Source: an uncultured Methylophilaceae bacterium
GTDB lineage: Bacteria > Pseudomonadota > Gammaproteobacteria > Burkholderiales > Methylophilaceae
NCBI GenBank assembly: GCA_903899965.1
Contig: CAIULB010000021.1
Coordinates: 1-64,000 of the forward strand
Direction: 5' to 3'
Length of the DNA: 64,000 nucleotides
Shown piece after piece: positions 41,652 to 52,456 of this stretch (positions are counted from its first letter, which is position 1; every line of letters begins with the position of its first letter). Below the pieces are notes generated by a model. It did not search any database. It had not been told where the DNA came from and saw only the letters and a list, made by a program, of their open reading frames with translations. A program made the translations under genes and the position numbers.

Positions 41652-42410
41652 TTAAAGGTTGCCGAGTGTAAGTGAGAATGGAATATCTCTTTCGCATGGA
41701 TGAGGCTTCTCAGTCCGACTCATAGAGATGAATCGCAGATTGATTGCATATTTATTAGCGCTAATTTCAGGATAGCAATTTAGGTCTTCATCGACTTTTA
41801 CTTGCAACATCTGGGCTGGTTTCGCATTGCCAAGCATTTGCTGGTAAGCCCCATGGACAGCAATATTCGCAACGTCTTTACCGCTACCTCTGACGATGTT
41901 TAGAATAATTGCTAGCGCGTCATATATCGGCGTGACGTGCCCTAACCACTTCTCTAAATCTTGCTTTCGCTCCTCCGCAGGACTGTCTAACCAGTAGTGG
42001 TAAGAGGGCAAATCAAATTCGCATAACCCACCAGGAATAACAGCACGTTGTTTAATCGACATCAGCCACTCATTTTCTTTGAGCGGTTGGCCTATTTTGG
42101 TGCTAATGGTTCTAAGTCGTGCTGATGTGCCAATGATTTTGTCTAAAATAGGCTGCAGAACTTCAGAGGCGATTTTTGGATTGCCTACTAAACTTGTCAT
42201 GATGACTTTTTGGCGATCTAACTCTTGTAGCAGGTCAGTTCTTAAGTCTGTGCGGTCAAGAATATCCAGAATCTGGAAAAAAGACACAATTGCGTTATGG
42301 TGATGGCTTGGGTGTTCTGAAGCAATATTAAGCAAAACCTTAGAGAATAAATCCTCTAGGCGAAGCAAAGTTCTGATTCTTTCGTTAAAAGGGAATTCGT
42401 AAATCGCCAC
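41652..42410 (-). CDS. zapD: Z-ring-associated protein ZapD
   Basis: Crosslinks and bundles FtsZ filaments through the FtsZ C-terminal peptide (encoded at 15.9 kb). The 252-residue protein has the DUF1342/ZapD opening IYEFPFNERIRTLLRLEDLF, a helical N-terminal domain and a beta-rich C-terminal domain ending IPFSLTLGNL. The start codon is GTG at 42410; no closer ATG would keep the conserved N-terminus. It lies between coaE and yacG. Confidence 0.93.
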   Translation of the reverse strand: MAIYEFPFNERIRTLLRLEDLFSKVLLNIASEHPSHHHNAIVSFFQILDILDRTDLRTDLLQELDRQKVIMTSLVGNPKIASEVLQPILDKIIGTSARLRTISTKIGQPLKENEWLMSIKQRAVIPGGLCEFDLPSYHYWLDSPAEERKQDLEKWLGHVTPIYDALAIILNIVRGSGKDVANIAVHGAYQQMLGNAKPAQMLQVKVDEDLNCYPEISANKYAINLRFISMSRTEKPHPCERDIPFSLTLGNL

Positions 42411-42455
42411 TTTGTTTTCGCTTAAATATTTTACTAAACACTTAGATAGTTCAGA

Positions 42456-43073
42456 TTATGGGTTTGAATTGTCAATTACGCAAGTATGGATATATTTTTC
42501 ATGTACTTGCTTAACTTTCTCTTTTAATTCTTCAATTGAGCCATCATTTAAAATGATGTCGTCTGCTAGTGCATTTCTTTTTTCACGCGGCATTTGGACA
42601 TCAATGATTTTCTGAATATCAGCTTCTAAGAGGCCGTCCCTCTTGCTTGCTCTGGCGATTTGTAGTTTTGTATCGCTATCAATCACTAAGCTACGATTGA
42701 TTATTTTTAAATAACGATCACTTTCAAATAAAAGCGGAATAGCTAGAATTTGGTAAGGTGCTGAAGCATTCTCCTGAAGCCGTTCTGTGGCTTTGTTGTA
42801 AATGGCTGGATGAAGAATTGCCTCTAATTTTTTTCTTGCTTCGCTGTCTGCAAACACTTTTTGGCGTAAGGAAGTTCTATTGAGGCTGCCATCGTTATTC
42901 AAAATAGTCTCATCAAAGGTATCAGCAATTTTATTTAAGGTGGTTTGGCCGCTGGCGGTTAATTCGTGGCTGATGATATCGACATCCACGATAGGCACAC
43001 CTAGCTCAGCAAACAGTCTTGCCGCTTCGCTTTTGCCGCTTCCAATGCCACCTGTCAGGCCGATGATATACAT
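42456..43073 (-). CDS. coaE: Dephospho-CoA kinase CoaE
   Basis: Last step of coenzyme A synthesis: phosphorylates dephospho-CoA at the ribose 3'-OH. The 205-residue P-loop kinase begins MYIIGLTGGIGSGKSEAARL with Walker A GGIGSGKS. The VDVDIISHELT segment with catalytic aspartate, a substrate-binding helix region and an IPLLFESDRY motif follow. It starts three bases after the pilD stop. Confidence 0.95.
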   Translation of the reverse strand: MYIIGLTGGIGSGKSEAARLFAELGVPIVDVDIISHELTASGQTTLNKIADTFDETILNNDGSLNRTSLRQKVFADSEARKKLEAILHPAIYNKATERLQENASAPYQILAIPLLFESDRYLKIINRSLVIDSDTKLQIARASKRDGLLEADIQKIIDVQMPREKRNALADDIILNDGSIEELKEKVKQVHEKYIHTCVIDNSNP

Positions 43074-43076
43074 GGG

Positions 43077-43940
43077 CTAGCCAATCAAATATAAATGTGA
43101 AAGTTGAGCGCCCCAAAACAAGGTCGCAATTCCGCCGAGTGCGAGATAAGGCCCAAAAGGAATGGCGGTATTTCTTTCTTTTTTGGCCAAAACAATCAAG
43201 CCAATCCCGATGATTGAGCCAGCAATTGAGGACAAAAGGATCACTGCTGGAAGGCTGGTCCAGCCAAGCCAAGCGCCTATTGCTGCTAGCATTTTAAAGT
43301 CACCATAGCCCATGCCTTCTTTGCCTGTAATGAGCTTGAATAGCCAGTAAACGCTCCATAAGATTAAATAGCCCGCTACTGCACCGATGAGGGCTGATTG
43401 AATATCAGTGAAGCCGCCATTTATGTTGAAAAGCAAGCCTAGCCAAAGCACTGGCAGGGTGATGTCATCCGGTAAAAGCTGAGTATCCAAATCTATAAAA
43501 GTGAGGGTGATTAGTGCTAGAGCAAATGCTGATGCGGCCAATGTGTTGGTCGAAAATCCAAACTTATAGGCAGCGAGGCCGACTAATAATGAACTGATGA
43601 TTTCAACAGCCGGATAACGCCAGCTAATGGAGGCTCTGCATTCTTTGCATCTGCCGCCAAGTAATAGAAAGCTAATGACAGGAATATTGTGCCAAGCTGC
43701 GATAGCTTTTTGACAATGCGGGCAAGTGGATCGCGGAGTGATTAAATTATATTTTCTGGATTTTTCGGCATGATCAATGCTACTTGGCGATGCACATTGT
43801 TCGCGCCAATCCATCTCCATCATGATGGGCAATCTGTGTATCACCACATTCAAGAAGCTACCAATCACAAGCCCCAAGAGGCTCGCGATAATGATGAAGA
43901 TGGTTGAATTTTGTTGAATGAGCGCAATCAATTCAGGCAT
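43077..43940 (-). CDS. pilD: Type IV prepilin peptidase / N-methyltransferase PilD
   Basis: Inner-membrane aspartic peptidase that cleaves and N-methylates type IV pilins and type II secretion pseudopilins. The 287-residue protein has a first hydrophobic helix and the cytoplasmic zinc-type domain with two CxxC pairs (CPHC and CKEC). Several membrane helices follow. The catalytic aspartates lie in LIDLDTQLLPDD and in the GMGYGDFKML motif. It implies type IV pili or a type II secretion system elsewhere in the genome. Confidence 0.95.
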   Translation of the reverse strand: MPELIALIQQNSTIFIIIASLLGLVIGSFLNVVIHRLPIMMEMDWREQCASPSSIDHAEKSRKYNLITPRSTCPHCQKAIAAWHNIPVISFLLLGGRCKECRASISWRYPAVEIISSLLVGLAAYKFGFSTNTLAASAFALALITLTFIDLDTQLLPDDITLPVLWLGLLFNINGGFTDIQSALIGAVAGYLILWSVYWLFKLITGKEGMGYGDFKMLAAIGAWLGWTSLPAVILLSSIAGSIIGIGLIVLAKKERNTAIPFGPYLALGGIATLFWGAQLSHLYLIG

Positions 43941-44093
43941 GAAATTATTCTTTGGTTAATTTTTGGGGCTAATGAATAGCATATTCGCATTGAACACTGG
44001 TTAGGGGCAAATCTATAAATAATATCCGCTATTGAAATGCAAAAAACAGTCACCAATATATAATGTATAAAACTGCTGTTAGGAAAAGATTGT
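43941..44093. promoter_or_regulatory. Divergent promoter region between pilD and the orphan gene
   Basis: A 153-base AT-rich gap. On the plus strand a consensus -10 TATAAT sits at 44059-44064 with TTGAAA at 44032-44037; the 21-base spacing is too long for a standard pair, so the -35 assignment is uncertain. A second TATAAA-like sequence follows at once. Nothing clear is seen for pilD. Confidence 0.3.
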
Positions 44094-44450
44094 ATGCGGC
44101 CCGAGCAAAATATAGAAGCCTCAATATTAGAAATGGATGAAGTCCAAGTTGAAGCTTGGACGAAGCCTGTTGTCTGCCGCGTAGAGGTAGATTTGCCTAA
44201 TTGGATGGCGGAACTGACGGGTCATAAAAATTGGGAAGTCTTCAATGAAGAAGAAACTGACGACTACATGAGCTATGCGATGCGCTTAGGCCTCCAAGAG
44301 GCTGAAGTAACTTTGTATCACAGCGGTTATGCCGTGGTGGATGTGGACGGGGAGTCCTTATTTAATGGCACGCTAACAAATGGCAAGAATGCTTGCGCGC
44401 AATTGACTTATTTCAACCCAGAAAACGGCGAGCCGATTACCTTTAATTAG
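44094..44450 (+). CDS. Hypothetical acidic protein (118 aa)
   Basis: I do not recognise a family. The 118-residue product is soluble and acidic, with no signal peptide or membrane segment. An N-terminal strand-rich part (VQVEAWTKPVVCRVEVDLP) is followed by an acidic loop (NEEETDDYM), a helix (MSYAMRLGLQEAEV) and a further strand region ending in GEPITFN. AGGAAAAG lies nine bases before the ATG, and codon use matches its neighbours, so the gene looks real. It stands alone, with its stop overlapping the stop of ispB by four bases. Confidence 0.7.
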   Translation: MRPEQNIEASILEMDEVQVEAWTKPVVCRVEVDLPNWMAELTGHKNWEVFNEEETDDYMSYAMRLGLQEAEVTLYHSGYAVVDVDGESLFNGTLTNGKNACAQLTYFNPENGEPITFN

Positions 44451-45415
44451 TAGGTTCTGGCGACGGCAAACTCCGCCAAATCAATCAGTGCTTGGTGTTG
44501 GGTGGTTTTTGGTAAATGTGCAATCGACTTGCATGCAAGCGTCGCTTCTTGTTTCGCAACACCCCTTACGTAGTCTAAAGCGCCATTGTCTTTAACTGCT
44601 TGTATTACAGCAGCTAAATCATCTAAGCCGCCTTGTTCAATGGCTTTACGAATAAGATTGCGCTGGGTTTCATTACCTTTTCTCATCGCATATAGTAGGG
44701 GTAGTGTTGGCTTTCCTTCGGCAATATCATCGCCAAGATTCTTACCGATATCTTCACTCTCGCCGCTTAAATCAAGTACATCGTCAATTAGTTGGAAGGC
44801 TGTTCCCAGGCGCATACCATATTCGGCCATTGCCTGCTCATCTTGGGCGGATGCTTGGCAAATCACAGCGCCTAATCGAGTGGCAGCTTCAAATAATTTG
44901 GCAGTTTTGTAATGAATGACGCGAAGATAGTCTTCATCGCTAATATCAGCATCATTTATGTTGAGTAGTTGTAGTACTTCGCCTTCAGCAATAATGTTAG
45001 TTGCTTCAGCCAAAATATCCATCACGCGCATGTTTTGAACGCTTACCATCATTTGGAAGGCGCGTGAATAAACAAAATCGCCAACTAATACGCTAGCAGC
45101 GTTGCCAAATAGTGTGTTTGCTGTAGCGCGACCACGACGCATAGCTGATTCATCGACGACATCATCATGTAATAAAGTCGCAGTGTGGATGAATTCTACA
45201 ACTGCTGAAAGCGTGTGGTGATGGGCCTCAATTTTGCCAAAAACGCCCGCAGATAAAAGAACTAGCGCAGGACGCAAGCGTTTGCCACCGCTATTAATGA
45301 TGTAGTCCGCCACTTGATTAATGAGGATGACTTCAGAACGCAGCGACTTACGTATGACGTCATCGACGGCACGCATGTCGTCTGCAATGCTTGATTGGAT
45401 AAGGCTGAGTGACAA
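44447..45415 (-). CDS. ispB: Polyprenyl (octaprenyl-type) diphosphate synthase IspB
   Basis: Makes the long isoprenoid side chain of ubiquinone. The 322-residue trans-prenyltransferase has the first aspartate-rich motif in LLHDDVVDESAMRRG and the second in QLIDDVLDLSGE, with the GGKRLRPALVLLS substrate region near the N-terminus. The start is TTG at 45415, with GGTAG about six bases upstream. The first internal ATG is at codon 14 and would remove part of the N-terminal helix. Chain length (eight or other) cannot be told from the sequence here. Its position next to rplU/rpmA/obgE is the classical proteobacterial one. Confidence 0.94.
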   Translation of the reverse strand: MSLSLIQSSIADDMRAVDDVIRKSLRSEVILINQVADYIINSGGKRLRPALVLLSAGVFGKIEAHHHTLSAVVEFIHTATLLHDDVVDESAMRRGRATANTLFGNAASVLVGDFVYSRAFQMMVSVQNMRVMDILAEATNIIAEGEVLQLLNINDADISDEDYLRVIHYKTAKLFEAATRLGAVICQASAQDEQAMAEYGMRLGTAFQLIDDVLDLSGESEDIGKNLGDDIAEGKPTLPLLYAMRKGNETQRNLIRKAIEQGGLDDLAAVIQAVKDNGALDYVRGVAKQEATLACKSIAHLPKTTQHQALIDLAEFAVARTY

Positions 45416-45514
45416 TTGAATCTACCAATAAAATTTGTAGCAATTTTAGCATTTATAAGGCTTGTTTCGGCTTACTTTTTATACGAATAAAGCCCTAAAA
45501 ACGAGGTGCTAACT

Positions 45515-45615
45515 TTGCTTAAGTTAAAATATTAACTATTAGTTGATTTAGGCGCTTAAGGTTTTTTAGATAAAGCCTATTTTGTATTTGCTTAAGTACG
45601 AATTTTACGTATAAT
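45515..45615 (+). promoter_or_regulatory. rplU promoter region with repeated TTTGCTTAAG motifs
   Basis: The best promoter is -35 TTGCTT (45588-45593), a 16-base spacer and -10 TATAAT (45610-45615), about 33 bases ahead of the rplU ribosome site area. The heptamer GCTTAAG occurs three times, at 45517-45523, 45554-45560 and 45590-45596, spaced 37 and 36 bases. The first and third copies share the 11-mer TTTGCTTAAGT. The first copy could also form a -35 (TTGCTT 45515-45520) with TATTAG at 45537-45542, that is, a second tandem promoter. Confidence 0.55.
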
Positions 45616-45654
45616 GCGCAGTTCATTTGAATGCGTAGCAAACGAGGCTTAATC

Positions 45655-46017
45655 ATGTATGCAGTCATCAAGACTGGCGGTAAACAGTACCGCGTAACTC
45701 CTGGCCTAAGGCTTAAGGTAGAAAAATTAACCGGTGACGTTGGTAGCGACGTTACTATCGATCAAGTATTAGTGTTGGCTGATGGTGAGAATGTCACTAT
45801 TGGTGCTCCATTAATCGCTGGCGCTAGCGTGACAGCTAAAGTGTTATCACACGGCCGTGGCGACAAGGTAATGATTTTCAAATTCCGTCGTCGTAAACAC
45901 TACCGTAAGACACAAGGTCATCGTCAAAGCTATACAGAAATCCAAATTGCAGATTTCGGTGGCGCTTCAACTAAACCAGCAAAAGCTAAAGCTGCTAAAG
46001 CTAAAGCTGCTGAATAA
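45655..46017 (+). CDS. rplU: 50S ribosomal protein L21
   Basis: Large-subunit ribosomal protein. The start at 45655 gives the family N-terminus [17 protein letters not shown]; an ATG at 45631 would add eight residues not found in L21. The 120-residue product is about 17 residues longer than typical L21. The extra part is a low-complexity tail of Ala and Lys after [11 protein letters not shown]. The conserved core [16 protein letters not shown] is present. It begins the rplU-rpmA-obgE group. Confidence 0.97.
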   Translation: MYAVIKTGGKQYRVTPGLRLKVEKLTGDVGSDVTIDQVLVLADGENVTIGAPLIAGASVTAKVLSHGRGDKVMIFKFRRRKHYRKTQGHRQSYTEIQIADFGGASTKPAKAKAAKAKAAE

Positions 46018-46027
46018 GGAGTAGAAA

Positions 46028-46285
46028 ATGGCACATAAGAAAGCTGGCGGGAGTTCCCGTAACGGTCGTGACTCACAGGCCCAACGATTAGGTGTTAAAG
46101 CCTTTGGTGAGCAAGAAGTTTCAGCTGGCAGCATCATTGTTCGTCAACGTGGTACACGTATGCACGCTGGTGAAAATGTAGGCATGGGTAAAGACCACAC
46201 ACTATATGCAAAAGTAGACGGTAAAGTTGCTTTCGCTATTAAAGGTGCGTTGCGTCGTAAGATGGTAAGCATCATCCCGCTTTAA
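46028..46285 (+). CDS. rpmA: 50S ribosomal protein L27
   Basis: Large-subunit protein at the peptidyl-transferase centre. The 85-residue protein starts [16 protein letters not shown], the normal proteobacterial form without a cleaved N-terminal extension, and has the [18 protein letters not shown] motif. It follows rplU by ten bases behind AAGGAG. Confidence 0.98.
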   Translation: MAHKKAGGSSRNGRDSQAQRLGVKAFGEQEVSAGSIIVRQRGTRMHAGENVGMGKDHTLYAKVDGKVAFAIKGALRRKMVSIIPL

Positions 46286-46301
46286 TGCTATTGAGCACTA
46301 T

Positions 46302-46332
46302 AAAAAGCCCTATCGCTTGGTAGGGCTTTTTT
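46302..46332 (+). terminator. Intrinsic terminator after rpmA
   Basis: Arms AAAAAGCCCTA (46302-46312) and TAGGGCTTTTTT (46321-46332) form an eleven-base stem around an eight-base loop, with the T-run included. It separates the ribosomal genes from obgE. Confidence 0.92.
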
Positions 46333-46437
46333 GTTTTATATGGGGCTAACTTGGCGGTATGATATGGTTAGTTCAAAATGGATTTTAAGCTTGAGTTCCA
46401 ATGCTGAGTCCGAAGTGTTATATCAATTGTGCGGTGA

Positions 46438-47550
<1,113 letters not shown>

Positions 47551-47562
47551 AGTTTGAGTGAG

Positions 47563-48699
47563 ATGAAATCATTATTAGCTGACGCAAAATGTATTGTGAT
47601 TAAGGTGGGTTCTAGCCTGGTCACAAATAATGGTGAGGGTTTAGACCAGCTAGCGATTGCTGCTTGGGCAGCTCAAATCGCCCATTTAGTGCGTCCAGAC
47701 AATGGCGATATTCAAGCAAGACAGGTAGTGTTGGTTTCTAGTGGTGCAGTGGCTGAAGGTATGCAGCGCTTAGGTTGGAAGAAGCGTCCAACAGCGGTGA
47801 ATGAGTTGCAAGCCGCTGCTGCAGTTGGACAAATGGGCTTGGTGCAAATGTATGAGTCATGTTTTGCCAAGCATTCATTACATACAGCGCAAGTCTTACT
47901 GACACATGATGATTTGGCTGATCGTAAACGTTACCTCAATGCGCGGAGTACATTGCGCACCCTGCTCGATTTGGGCGTGATTCCTATTATTAATGAGAAT
48001 GATACCGTTGTCACAGATGAGATTCGTTTTGGGGATAATGATACCTTGGCTTCTTTGGTCGCTAATCTAATCGAAGCTGATGTTTTAGTGATTTTGACTG
48101 ACCAAGCAGGCCTTTATTCAGCTGACCCACGCAAAAATCCTGATGCCAAGTTTATACAGCACGCAACAGCCGGCGATGAGGCTTTGGAGCAAATGGCGGG
48201 TGGTGCTGGCAGTAGCGTAGGCACTGGCGGCATGTTGACTAAGATTTTGGCGGCTAAGCGCGCAGCGCGAAGTGGTGCACATACAATTATTGCTTCGGGT
48301 CGTGAAAAAGAAGTGCTCATTAAGTTGGCTTCTGGCGAAGTCATTGGCACGCATCTGCATACAGAACAAGGCAAAATGCTTGCTAAGAAACAGTGGATGG
48401 CAGACCATTTGCGTGTTTCTGGGCAATTAAAACTCGATGCTGGCGCAGTGAAAGTGTTGAGGACTGACGGTAAAAGTTTATTACCAGTTGGTGTCGTAGC
48501 GGTTGAAGGCAGTTTTGAGCGTGGCGATGTTGTGGCTTGTTTAGATGGAGAAGGCAAAGAAATCGCCCGTGGATTAGTGAATTATTCATCAGCTGAAACA
48601 GCACGAATTTTGCGTCAGCCGAGCAGTGAGATTGCATCCATTTTAGGTTATGTGGATGAAGCTGAATTGATACACAGAGATAACCTTATTCTTTTGTAA
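47563..48699 (+). CDS. proB: Glutamate 5-kinase ProB
   Basis: First step of proline synthesis. The 378-residue protein has the amino acid kinase domain ([17 protein letters not shown], then [12 protein letters not shown] and [19 protein letters not shown]) and a C-terminal PUA domain beginning near [10 protein letters not shown]. The ATG at 47563 is chosen; an in-frame TTG at 47554 would add three residues and cannot be excluded. It follows obgE by 12 bases, an order common in proteobacteria. Confidence 0.95.
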   Translation: MKSLLADAKCIVIKVGSSLVTNNGEGLDQLAIAAWAAQIAHLVRPDNGDIQARQVVLVSSGAVAEGMQRLGWKKRPTAVNELQAAAAVGQMGLVQMYESCFAKHSLHTAQVLLTHDDLADRKRYLNARSTLRTLLDLGVIPIINENDTVVTDEIRFGDNDTLASLVANLIEADVLVILTDQAGLYSADPRKNPDAKFIQHATAGDEALEQMAGGAGSSVGTGGMLTKILAAKRAARSGAHTIIASGREKEVLIKLASGEVIGTHLHTEQGKMLAKKQWMADHLRVSGQLKLDAGAVKVLRTDGKSLLPVGVVAVEGSFERGDVVACLDGEGKEIARGLVNYSSAETARILRQPSSEIASILGYVDEAELIHRDNLILL

Positions 48700-48726
48700 G
48701 ATTTACATTTAAGTACTGGGACAACC

Positions 48727-49227
48727 ATGACTAAAACATCACCAAAAGTAGCTATTATTATGGGGTCAGACAGCGATTGGCCAACCATGAAATTGGCTGC
48801 GCAAATGTTGGCAGATTTCGGCGTGCCGTATGAAGCACAAGTGGTTTCTGCACATCGCACACCAGATTTGATGTTTGAATTTGCCGAAACGGCAGCTGCA
48901 AAAGGCATTCAAGTGATTATCGCCGGTGCGGGCGGCGCTGCACATTTGCCAGGAATGGTTGCTGCTAAGACTACATTGCCTGTACTGGGCGTTCCTGTTG
49001 CGAGTAAACACTTACAAGGTAACGACTCTTTACTTTCTATCGTGCAAATGCCAAAAGGCATTCCGGTGGCTACTTTTGCCATTGGTGAAGCGGGTGCTAC
49101 GAATGCTGGCTTGTTCGCAGTGTCGATTTTGGCGAATGGCGATGCAGATTTGGCTAAAAAACTACAGAATTTTCGTGCGGCACAGACCACAAAAGTATTG
49201 AACATGACATTAACGGAGCAGCCTTGA
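48727..49227 (+). CDS. purE: N5-carboxyaminoimidazole ribonucleotide mutase PurE (class I)
   Basis: Converts N5-CAIR to CAIR in purine synthesis. The 166-residue protein shows the class I motifs [10 protein letters not shown] near the N-terminus and [10 protein letters not shown], and the [11 protein letters not shown] region. Pairing with purK, which makes N5-CAIR, confirms class I. Its stop overlaps the TTG start of purK (TTGA). The product feeds PurC, encoded at 31.4 kb. Confidence 0.97.
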   Translation: MTKTSPKVAIIMGSDSDWPTMKLAAQMLADFGVPYEAQVVSAHRTPDLMFEFAETAAAKGIQVIIAGAGGAAHLPGMVAAKTTLPVLGVPVASKHLQGNDSLLSIVQMPKGIPVATFAIGEAGATNAGLFAVSILANGDADLAKKLQNFRAAQTTKVLNMTLTEQP

Positions 49228-50363
49228 GTTCTCATATCATCCTTCCTCCAGGAATGCTGGGCATGTTGGGCGGCGGCCAGCTTGGTCGATTTTTTGTGAT
49301 TGCTGCCCACGAAATGGGCTATCGAGTTACCGTGCTAGATCCAGATAAAAATAGCCCTGCAGGCAAGATTGCCGATGTGCATTTATGTGCTGCTTATGAT
49401 GACGCTGTCGCATTAAAAACAATGGCGGAAACTTGCCAAGCGATTACCACTGAATTTGAAAACGTTCCTGCAAGTACCTTGGAAAACTTGGCGCAGACGC
49501 GCACTGTTCGCCCTTCTGCTAAAGCTGTTTCTATTGCGCAACATCGCGTATTAGAAAAACAATTTATCCGTGACGCAGGCATTCCAGTTGCTCCATTTGT
49601 CGTGGTGAACGCGGCATCAGATTTACCAGCAGATGCAGATGCAATTTACCCGGCAATTTTGAAAGTGGCACGTTTCGGCTATGACGGCAAAGGCCAAGCG
49701 CGTGTTGCCAACCAAGCACAAGCGCAAGCGGCTTTTGAAGTGTTTAAAGGTGAGCAATGCGTATTAGAAAAAATGTTGAGTTTGGATTACGAGGTTTCAG
49801 TGGTTTTAGCTCGTGATGCGCAAGGCAATGTTGCGGCTTATCCATTGGCAGAGAATAGCCACTTAAATGGTATTTTGGATGTTAGCATTGTTCCAGCGCG
49901 TGCGCCAAAAACCATTCAAGACCAGGCACGTCAATTGGCGATTAAGATTGCGGAGAAGTTGGAGTACGTTGGTGTGCTGGCAGTTGAGTTTTTTGTGAGC
50001 AATGGCGAGTTACTTGCTAATGAAGTGGCACCACGCCCTCATAACTCGGGGCACTACACTATTGATGCGAACGTCACCAATCAATTTGAGCAACAATTGC
50101 GTGCTTTAGTTGGTTTGCCTTTGGGTGACAGTCGTTTGCATAGTCAGGCAGTGATGGTCAATATTCTTGGGGATATTTGGAAAAATGGGGCTGAACCAGC
50201 TTGGGATAAGATTTTCGCCAGATCGGAGCTAAAACTGCATTTGTATGGCAAACATGAGCCACGTCCAGGTCGAAAGATGGGCCACTATACTGTGATTGGT
50301 GCAGATCAAGAAACGGTAATTGTGAACGCGATTAAAGCGCGTGAAGAGCTAGGGATTGGGTAA
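49224..50363 (+). CDS. purK: N5-carboxyaminoimidazole ribonucleotide synthase PurK
   Basis: ATP-grasp enzyme that carboxylates AIR with bicarbonate. The start is TTG at 49224, in a TTGA overlap with purE. It gives the N-terminus [20 protein letters not shown], and an ATG ten codons later lies too close to the essential GGGQLGR loop and has a poor ribosome site. The 379-residue protein has the [19 protein letters not shown]-grasp loop and the [15 protein letters not shown] substrate motif. A bidirectional terminator follows. Confidence 0.96.
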   Translation: MSSHIILPPGMLGMLGGGQLGRFFVIAAHEMGYRVTVLDPDKNSPAGKIADVHLCAAYDDAVALKTMAETCQAITTEFENVPASTLENLAQTRTVRPSAKAVSIAQHRVLEKQFIRDAGIPVAPFVVVNAASDLPADADAIYPAILKVARFGYDGKGQARVANQAQAQAAFEVFKGEQCVLEKMLSLDYEVSVVLARDAQGNVAAYPLAENSHLNGILDVSIVPARAPKTIQDQARQLAIKIAEKLEYVGVLAVEFFVSNGELLANEVAPRPHNSGHYTIDANVTNQFEQQLRALVGLPLGDSRLHSQAVMVNILGDIWKNGAEPAWDKIFARSELKLHLYGKHEPRPGRKMGHYTVIGADQETVIVNAIKAREELGIG

Positions 50364-50381
50364 TTTTAAGTTATAGACAAT

Positions 50382-50412
50382 AAAAAAGCCGAACATTTAG
50401 TTCGGCTTTTTT
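50382..50412. terminator. Bidirectional intrinsic terminator between purK and rpsT
   Basis: Perfect 13-base arms AAAAAAGCCGAAC (50382-50394) and GTTCGGCTTTTTT (50400-50412) around ATTTA. It serves both convergent genes. Confidence 0.93.
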
Positions 50413-50439
50413 ATTTAATGCTAATTAAAACAAGACTGA

Positions 50440-50703
50440 TTAAGCCATTGCCTTAATTGAAGCATTCAAACGGCTCTTATGACGAGCAGCTTTATTCTTG
50501 TGAATAATGTTCTTGTCTGCAATGCGATCAATAACGCTCACATTTTCAGAGTATGCAGCTTGTGCAGCACCTTTGTCACCAGCTTCTACCGCTTTGATGA
50601 TCTTTTTGATCGCGGTGCGCAAAGTAGAACGCAAGCTGGCGTTATGGGCGCGTTGCTTAACTGCCTGACGAGCACGTTTTCTTGCCTGCGCGGTATTAGC
50701 CAT
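50440..50703 (-). CDS. rpsT: 30S ribosomal protein S20
   Basis: Small-subunit primary rRNA-binding protein, made of helices rich in Lys, Arg and Ala. The 87-residue product begins [18 protein letters not shown], with the internal [13 protein letters not shown] and the C-terminal [17 protein letters not shown], all typical of S20. It is transcribed leftwards and is divergent from murJ, the usual bacterial arrangement. Confidence 0.97.
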   Translation of the reverse strand: MANTAQARKRARQAVKQRAHNASLRSTLRTAIKKIIKAVEAGDKGAAQAAYSENVSVIDRIADKNIIHKNKAARHKSRLNASIKAMA

Positions 50704-50737
50704 GAATTTTCCTAATTAACAAAATACGAAGCCGAGC

Positions 50738-50766
50738 ATCTTAACGTTTTATTAAAGCTTTTGCAA
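50738..50766 (-). promoter_or_regulatory. Sigma-70-type promoter of rpsT
   Basis: Reading the minus strand, -35 TTGCAA (50766-50761) and -10 TAAGAT (50743-50738) are 17 bases apart. The implied start is about 25 to 30 bases before the rpsT ATG, leaving a short leader with a TTAGGA-like ribosome site. Confidence 0.6.
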
Positions 50767-50913
50767 TATATTGTCAGTGCTAAATTATGCTTATTTGCAA
50801 TAATATCACTGTGGGTGATGTGCTTCTGAGCAATTGGGTTCGGGGTTTTAGCCTTGCTCATGTTAAAATCGCCATTAATTTCAACAGTATTTTACACAAC
50901 AACATACACACGC

Positions 50914-52452
50914 ATGAATCTGCTTAAAGCACTTGCCACCGTTGGGAGCATGACATTCCTCTCCCGCATCTTGGGTTTCGTTCGCGACACCTTGATCGCG
51001 CGCGTGTTTGGTGCGGGTGTTGAGACCGATGCTTTCTTTGTCGCGTTCAAAATCCCAAATTTATTGCGCCGTATTTCTGCTGAGGGTGCTTTTTCGCAAG
51101 CTTTTGTGCCAATTTTGGCGGAATACAAAAAGCAGCGCAGTATTGATGAAACCAAAGCGTTGATTAACCATGTTGCGACTTTGCTTGGGCTGTTTTTAGT
51201 TGTGATTACCATTTTAGGCATGTTGGCTGCGCCTTGGGTGGTGCAGGTCAGTGCGCCAGGTTTTGCCGCAGATAAAGCCAAGTTTGATTTAACGGTTGAT
51301 TTGCTTCGTATTACTTTTCCTTATATTTTCTTTATTTCATTGGTTTCGCTTGCTGGCGGAGTGCTAAATACTTACGGTAACTTTAGTGTGCCAGCCATGA
51401 CGCCTGTTTGGCTTAATCTTTCGTTTATTGCCGCAGTTTTATTCGTTGCACCTTATTTTGACCATTCTGTGAAGATCTTAGGCTGGGCAGTTTTTGTGGG
51501 CGGTGTTGCGCAGATGGTTTATCAACTCCCTTATCTTCGAAAGCTAGGCTTGTTGCCAAGGTTTGAGATTAACCTTAAGGATGAAGGTGTTTGGCGCATC
51601 CTTAAGCTCATGGGCCCCGCGATTTTTGGGGTTTCTATCGCGCAAATTTCACTTCTGATTAACACAATTTTTGCTTCATTCTTAGCAACCGGTAGCGTTT
51701 CTTGGCTTTACTATGCTGATCGTTTAATGGAGTTTCCTACGGGTGTTTTAGGTGTGGCACTTGGTACTATTTTGTTGCCTAGCTTAGCCAAAAGTTATGC
51801 GGATAAAGCCGATGGTGAATACTCTCAGCTTTTGGATTGGGGTTTACGCCTTACATTCATCCTTGCATTACCAGCAGCGGTCGCTTTGGCAGTCCTCTCA
51901 GTGCCACTCGTGACCGGATTATTCCACTATGGTGCATTTAGTGCGCTAGACGTGGAAATGACCCGTCAAGCTTTGATGGCATATAGTCTTGGCCTGCTTG
52001 GGCTGATCTTGGTAAAGGTGTTGGCGCCTGCTTTTTATTCACGCCAAAACATTAAAACGCCAGTCAAAATTGCCTTGTTTACCTTAGCCTCAACACAGCT
52101 CATGAATCTGGCTTTTATTGGGCCTTTTAAACACGCCGGTTTAGCCTTGGCGATTGGCTTGGGTGCTTGTATGAATGCTGGCCTCCTTTATTTCTACTTG
52201 CGTAAAGCTGGTATATTTAAGCCACAAGCCGGCTGGTATGCCTTTATGACAAAGCTTGTATTAGCATTAGGCGCTATGGCGCTTGTTTTACATTTTGCTG
52301 CGGGATCAGACGCAATTTGGATGGCATATAAATTGGTGCCTAAGCTAGTACATTTGTTGGTTTTACTTGTGCTTGGTTCTACCACCTATTTCTTTGTGCT
52401 GTGGGCATTAGGCATTCGCGTTAAAGACTTTATGAAGCGCACTGTTATTTAG
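50914..52452 (+). CDS. murJ: Lipid II flippase MurJ (MviN)
   Basis: MOP-superfamily transporter that moves lipid II across the inner membrane, completing the pathway encoded in the dcw cluster. The start at 50914 ([20 protein letters not shown]) matches the family; an upstream TTG at 50854 would add an unrelated 20-residue leader. The 512-residue protein has about 14 hydrophobic helices and the conserved segments [35 protein letters not shown] and [15 protein letters not shown]. ribF follows four bases after its stop. Confidence 0.96.
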   Translation: MNLLKALATVGSMTFLSRILGFVRDTLIARVFGAGVETDAFFVAFKIPNLLRRISAEGAFSQAFVPILAEYKKQRSIDETKALINHVATLLGLFLVVITILGMLAAPWVVQVSAPGFAADKAKFDLTVDLLRITFPYIFFISLVSLAGGVLNTYGNFSVPAMTPVWLNLSFIAAVLFVAPYFDHSVKILGWAVFVGGVAQMVYQLPYLRKLGLLPRFEINLKDEGVWRILKLMGPAIFGVSIAQISLLINTIFASFLATGSVSWLYYADRLMEFPTGVLGVALGTILLPSLAKSYADKADGEYSQLLDWGLRLTFILALPAAVALAVLSVPLVTGLFHYGAFSALDVEMTRQALMAYSLGLLGLILVKVLAPAFYSRQNIKTPVKIALFTLASTQLMNLAFIGPFKHAGLALAIGLGACMNAGLLYFYLRKAGIFKPQAGWYAFMTKLVLALGAMALVLHFAAGSDAIWMAYKLVPKLVHLLVLLVLGSTTYFFVLWALGIRVKDFMKRTVI

Positions 52453-52456
52453 CTTT

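Noticed and set aside
48114-48557. Overlapping antisense frames inside proB
   Set aside because: Two different frames opposite the same conserved gene cannot both be real and neither has a motif or ribosome site.
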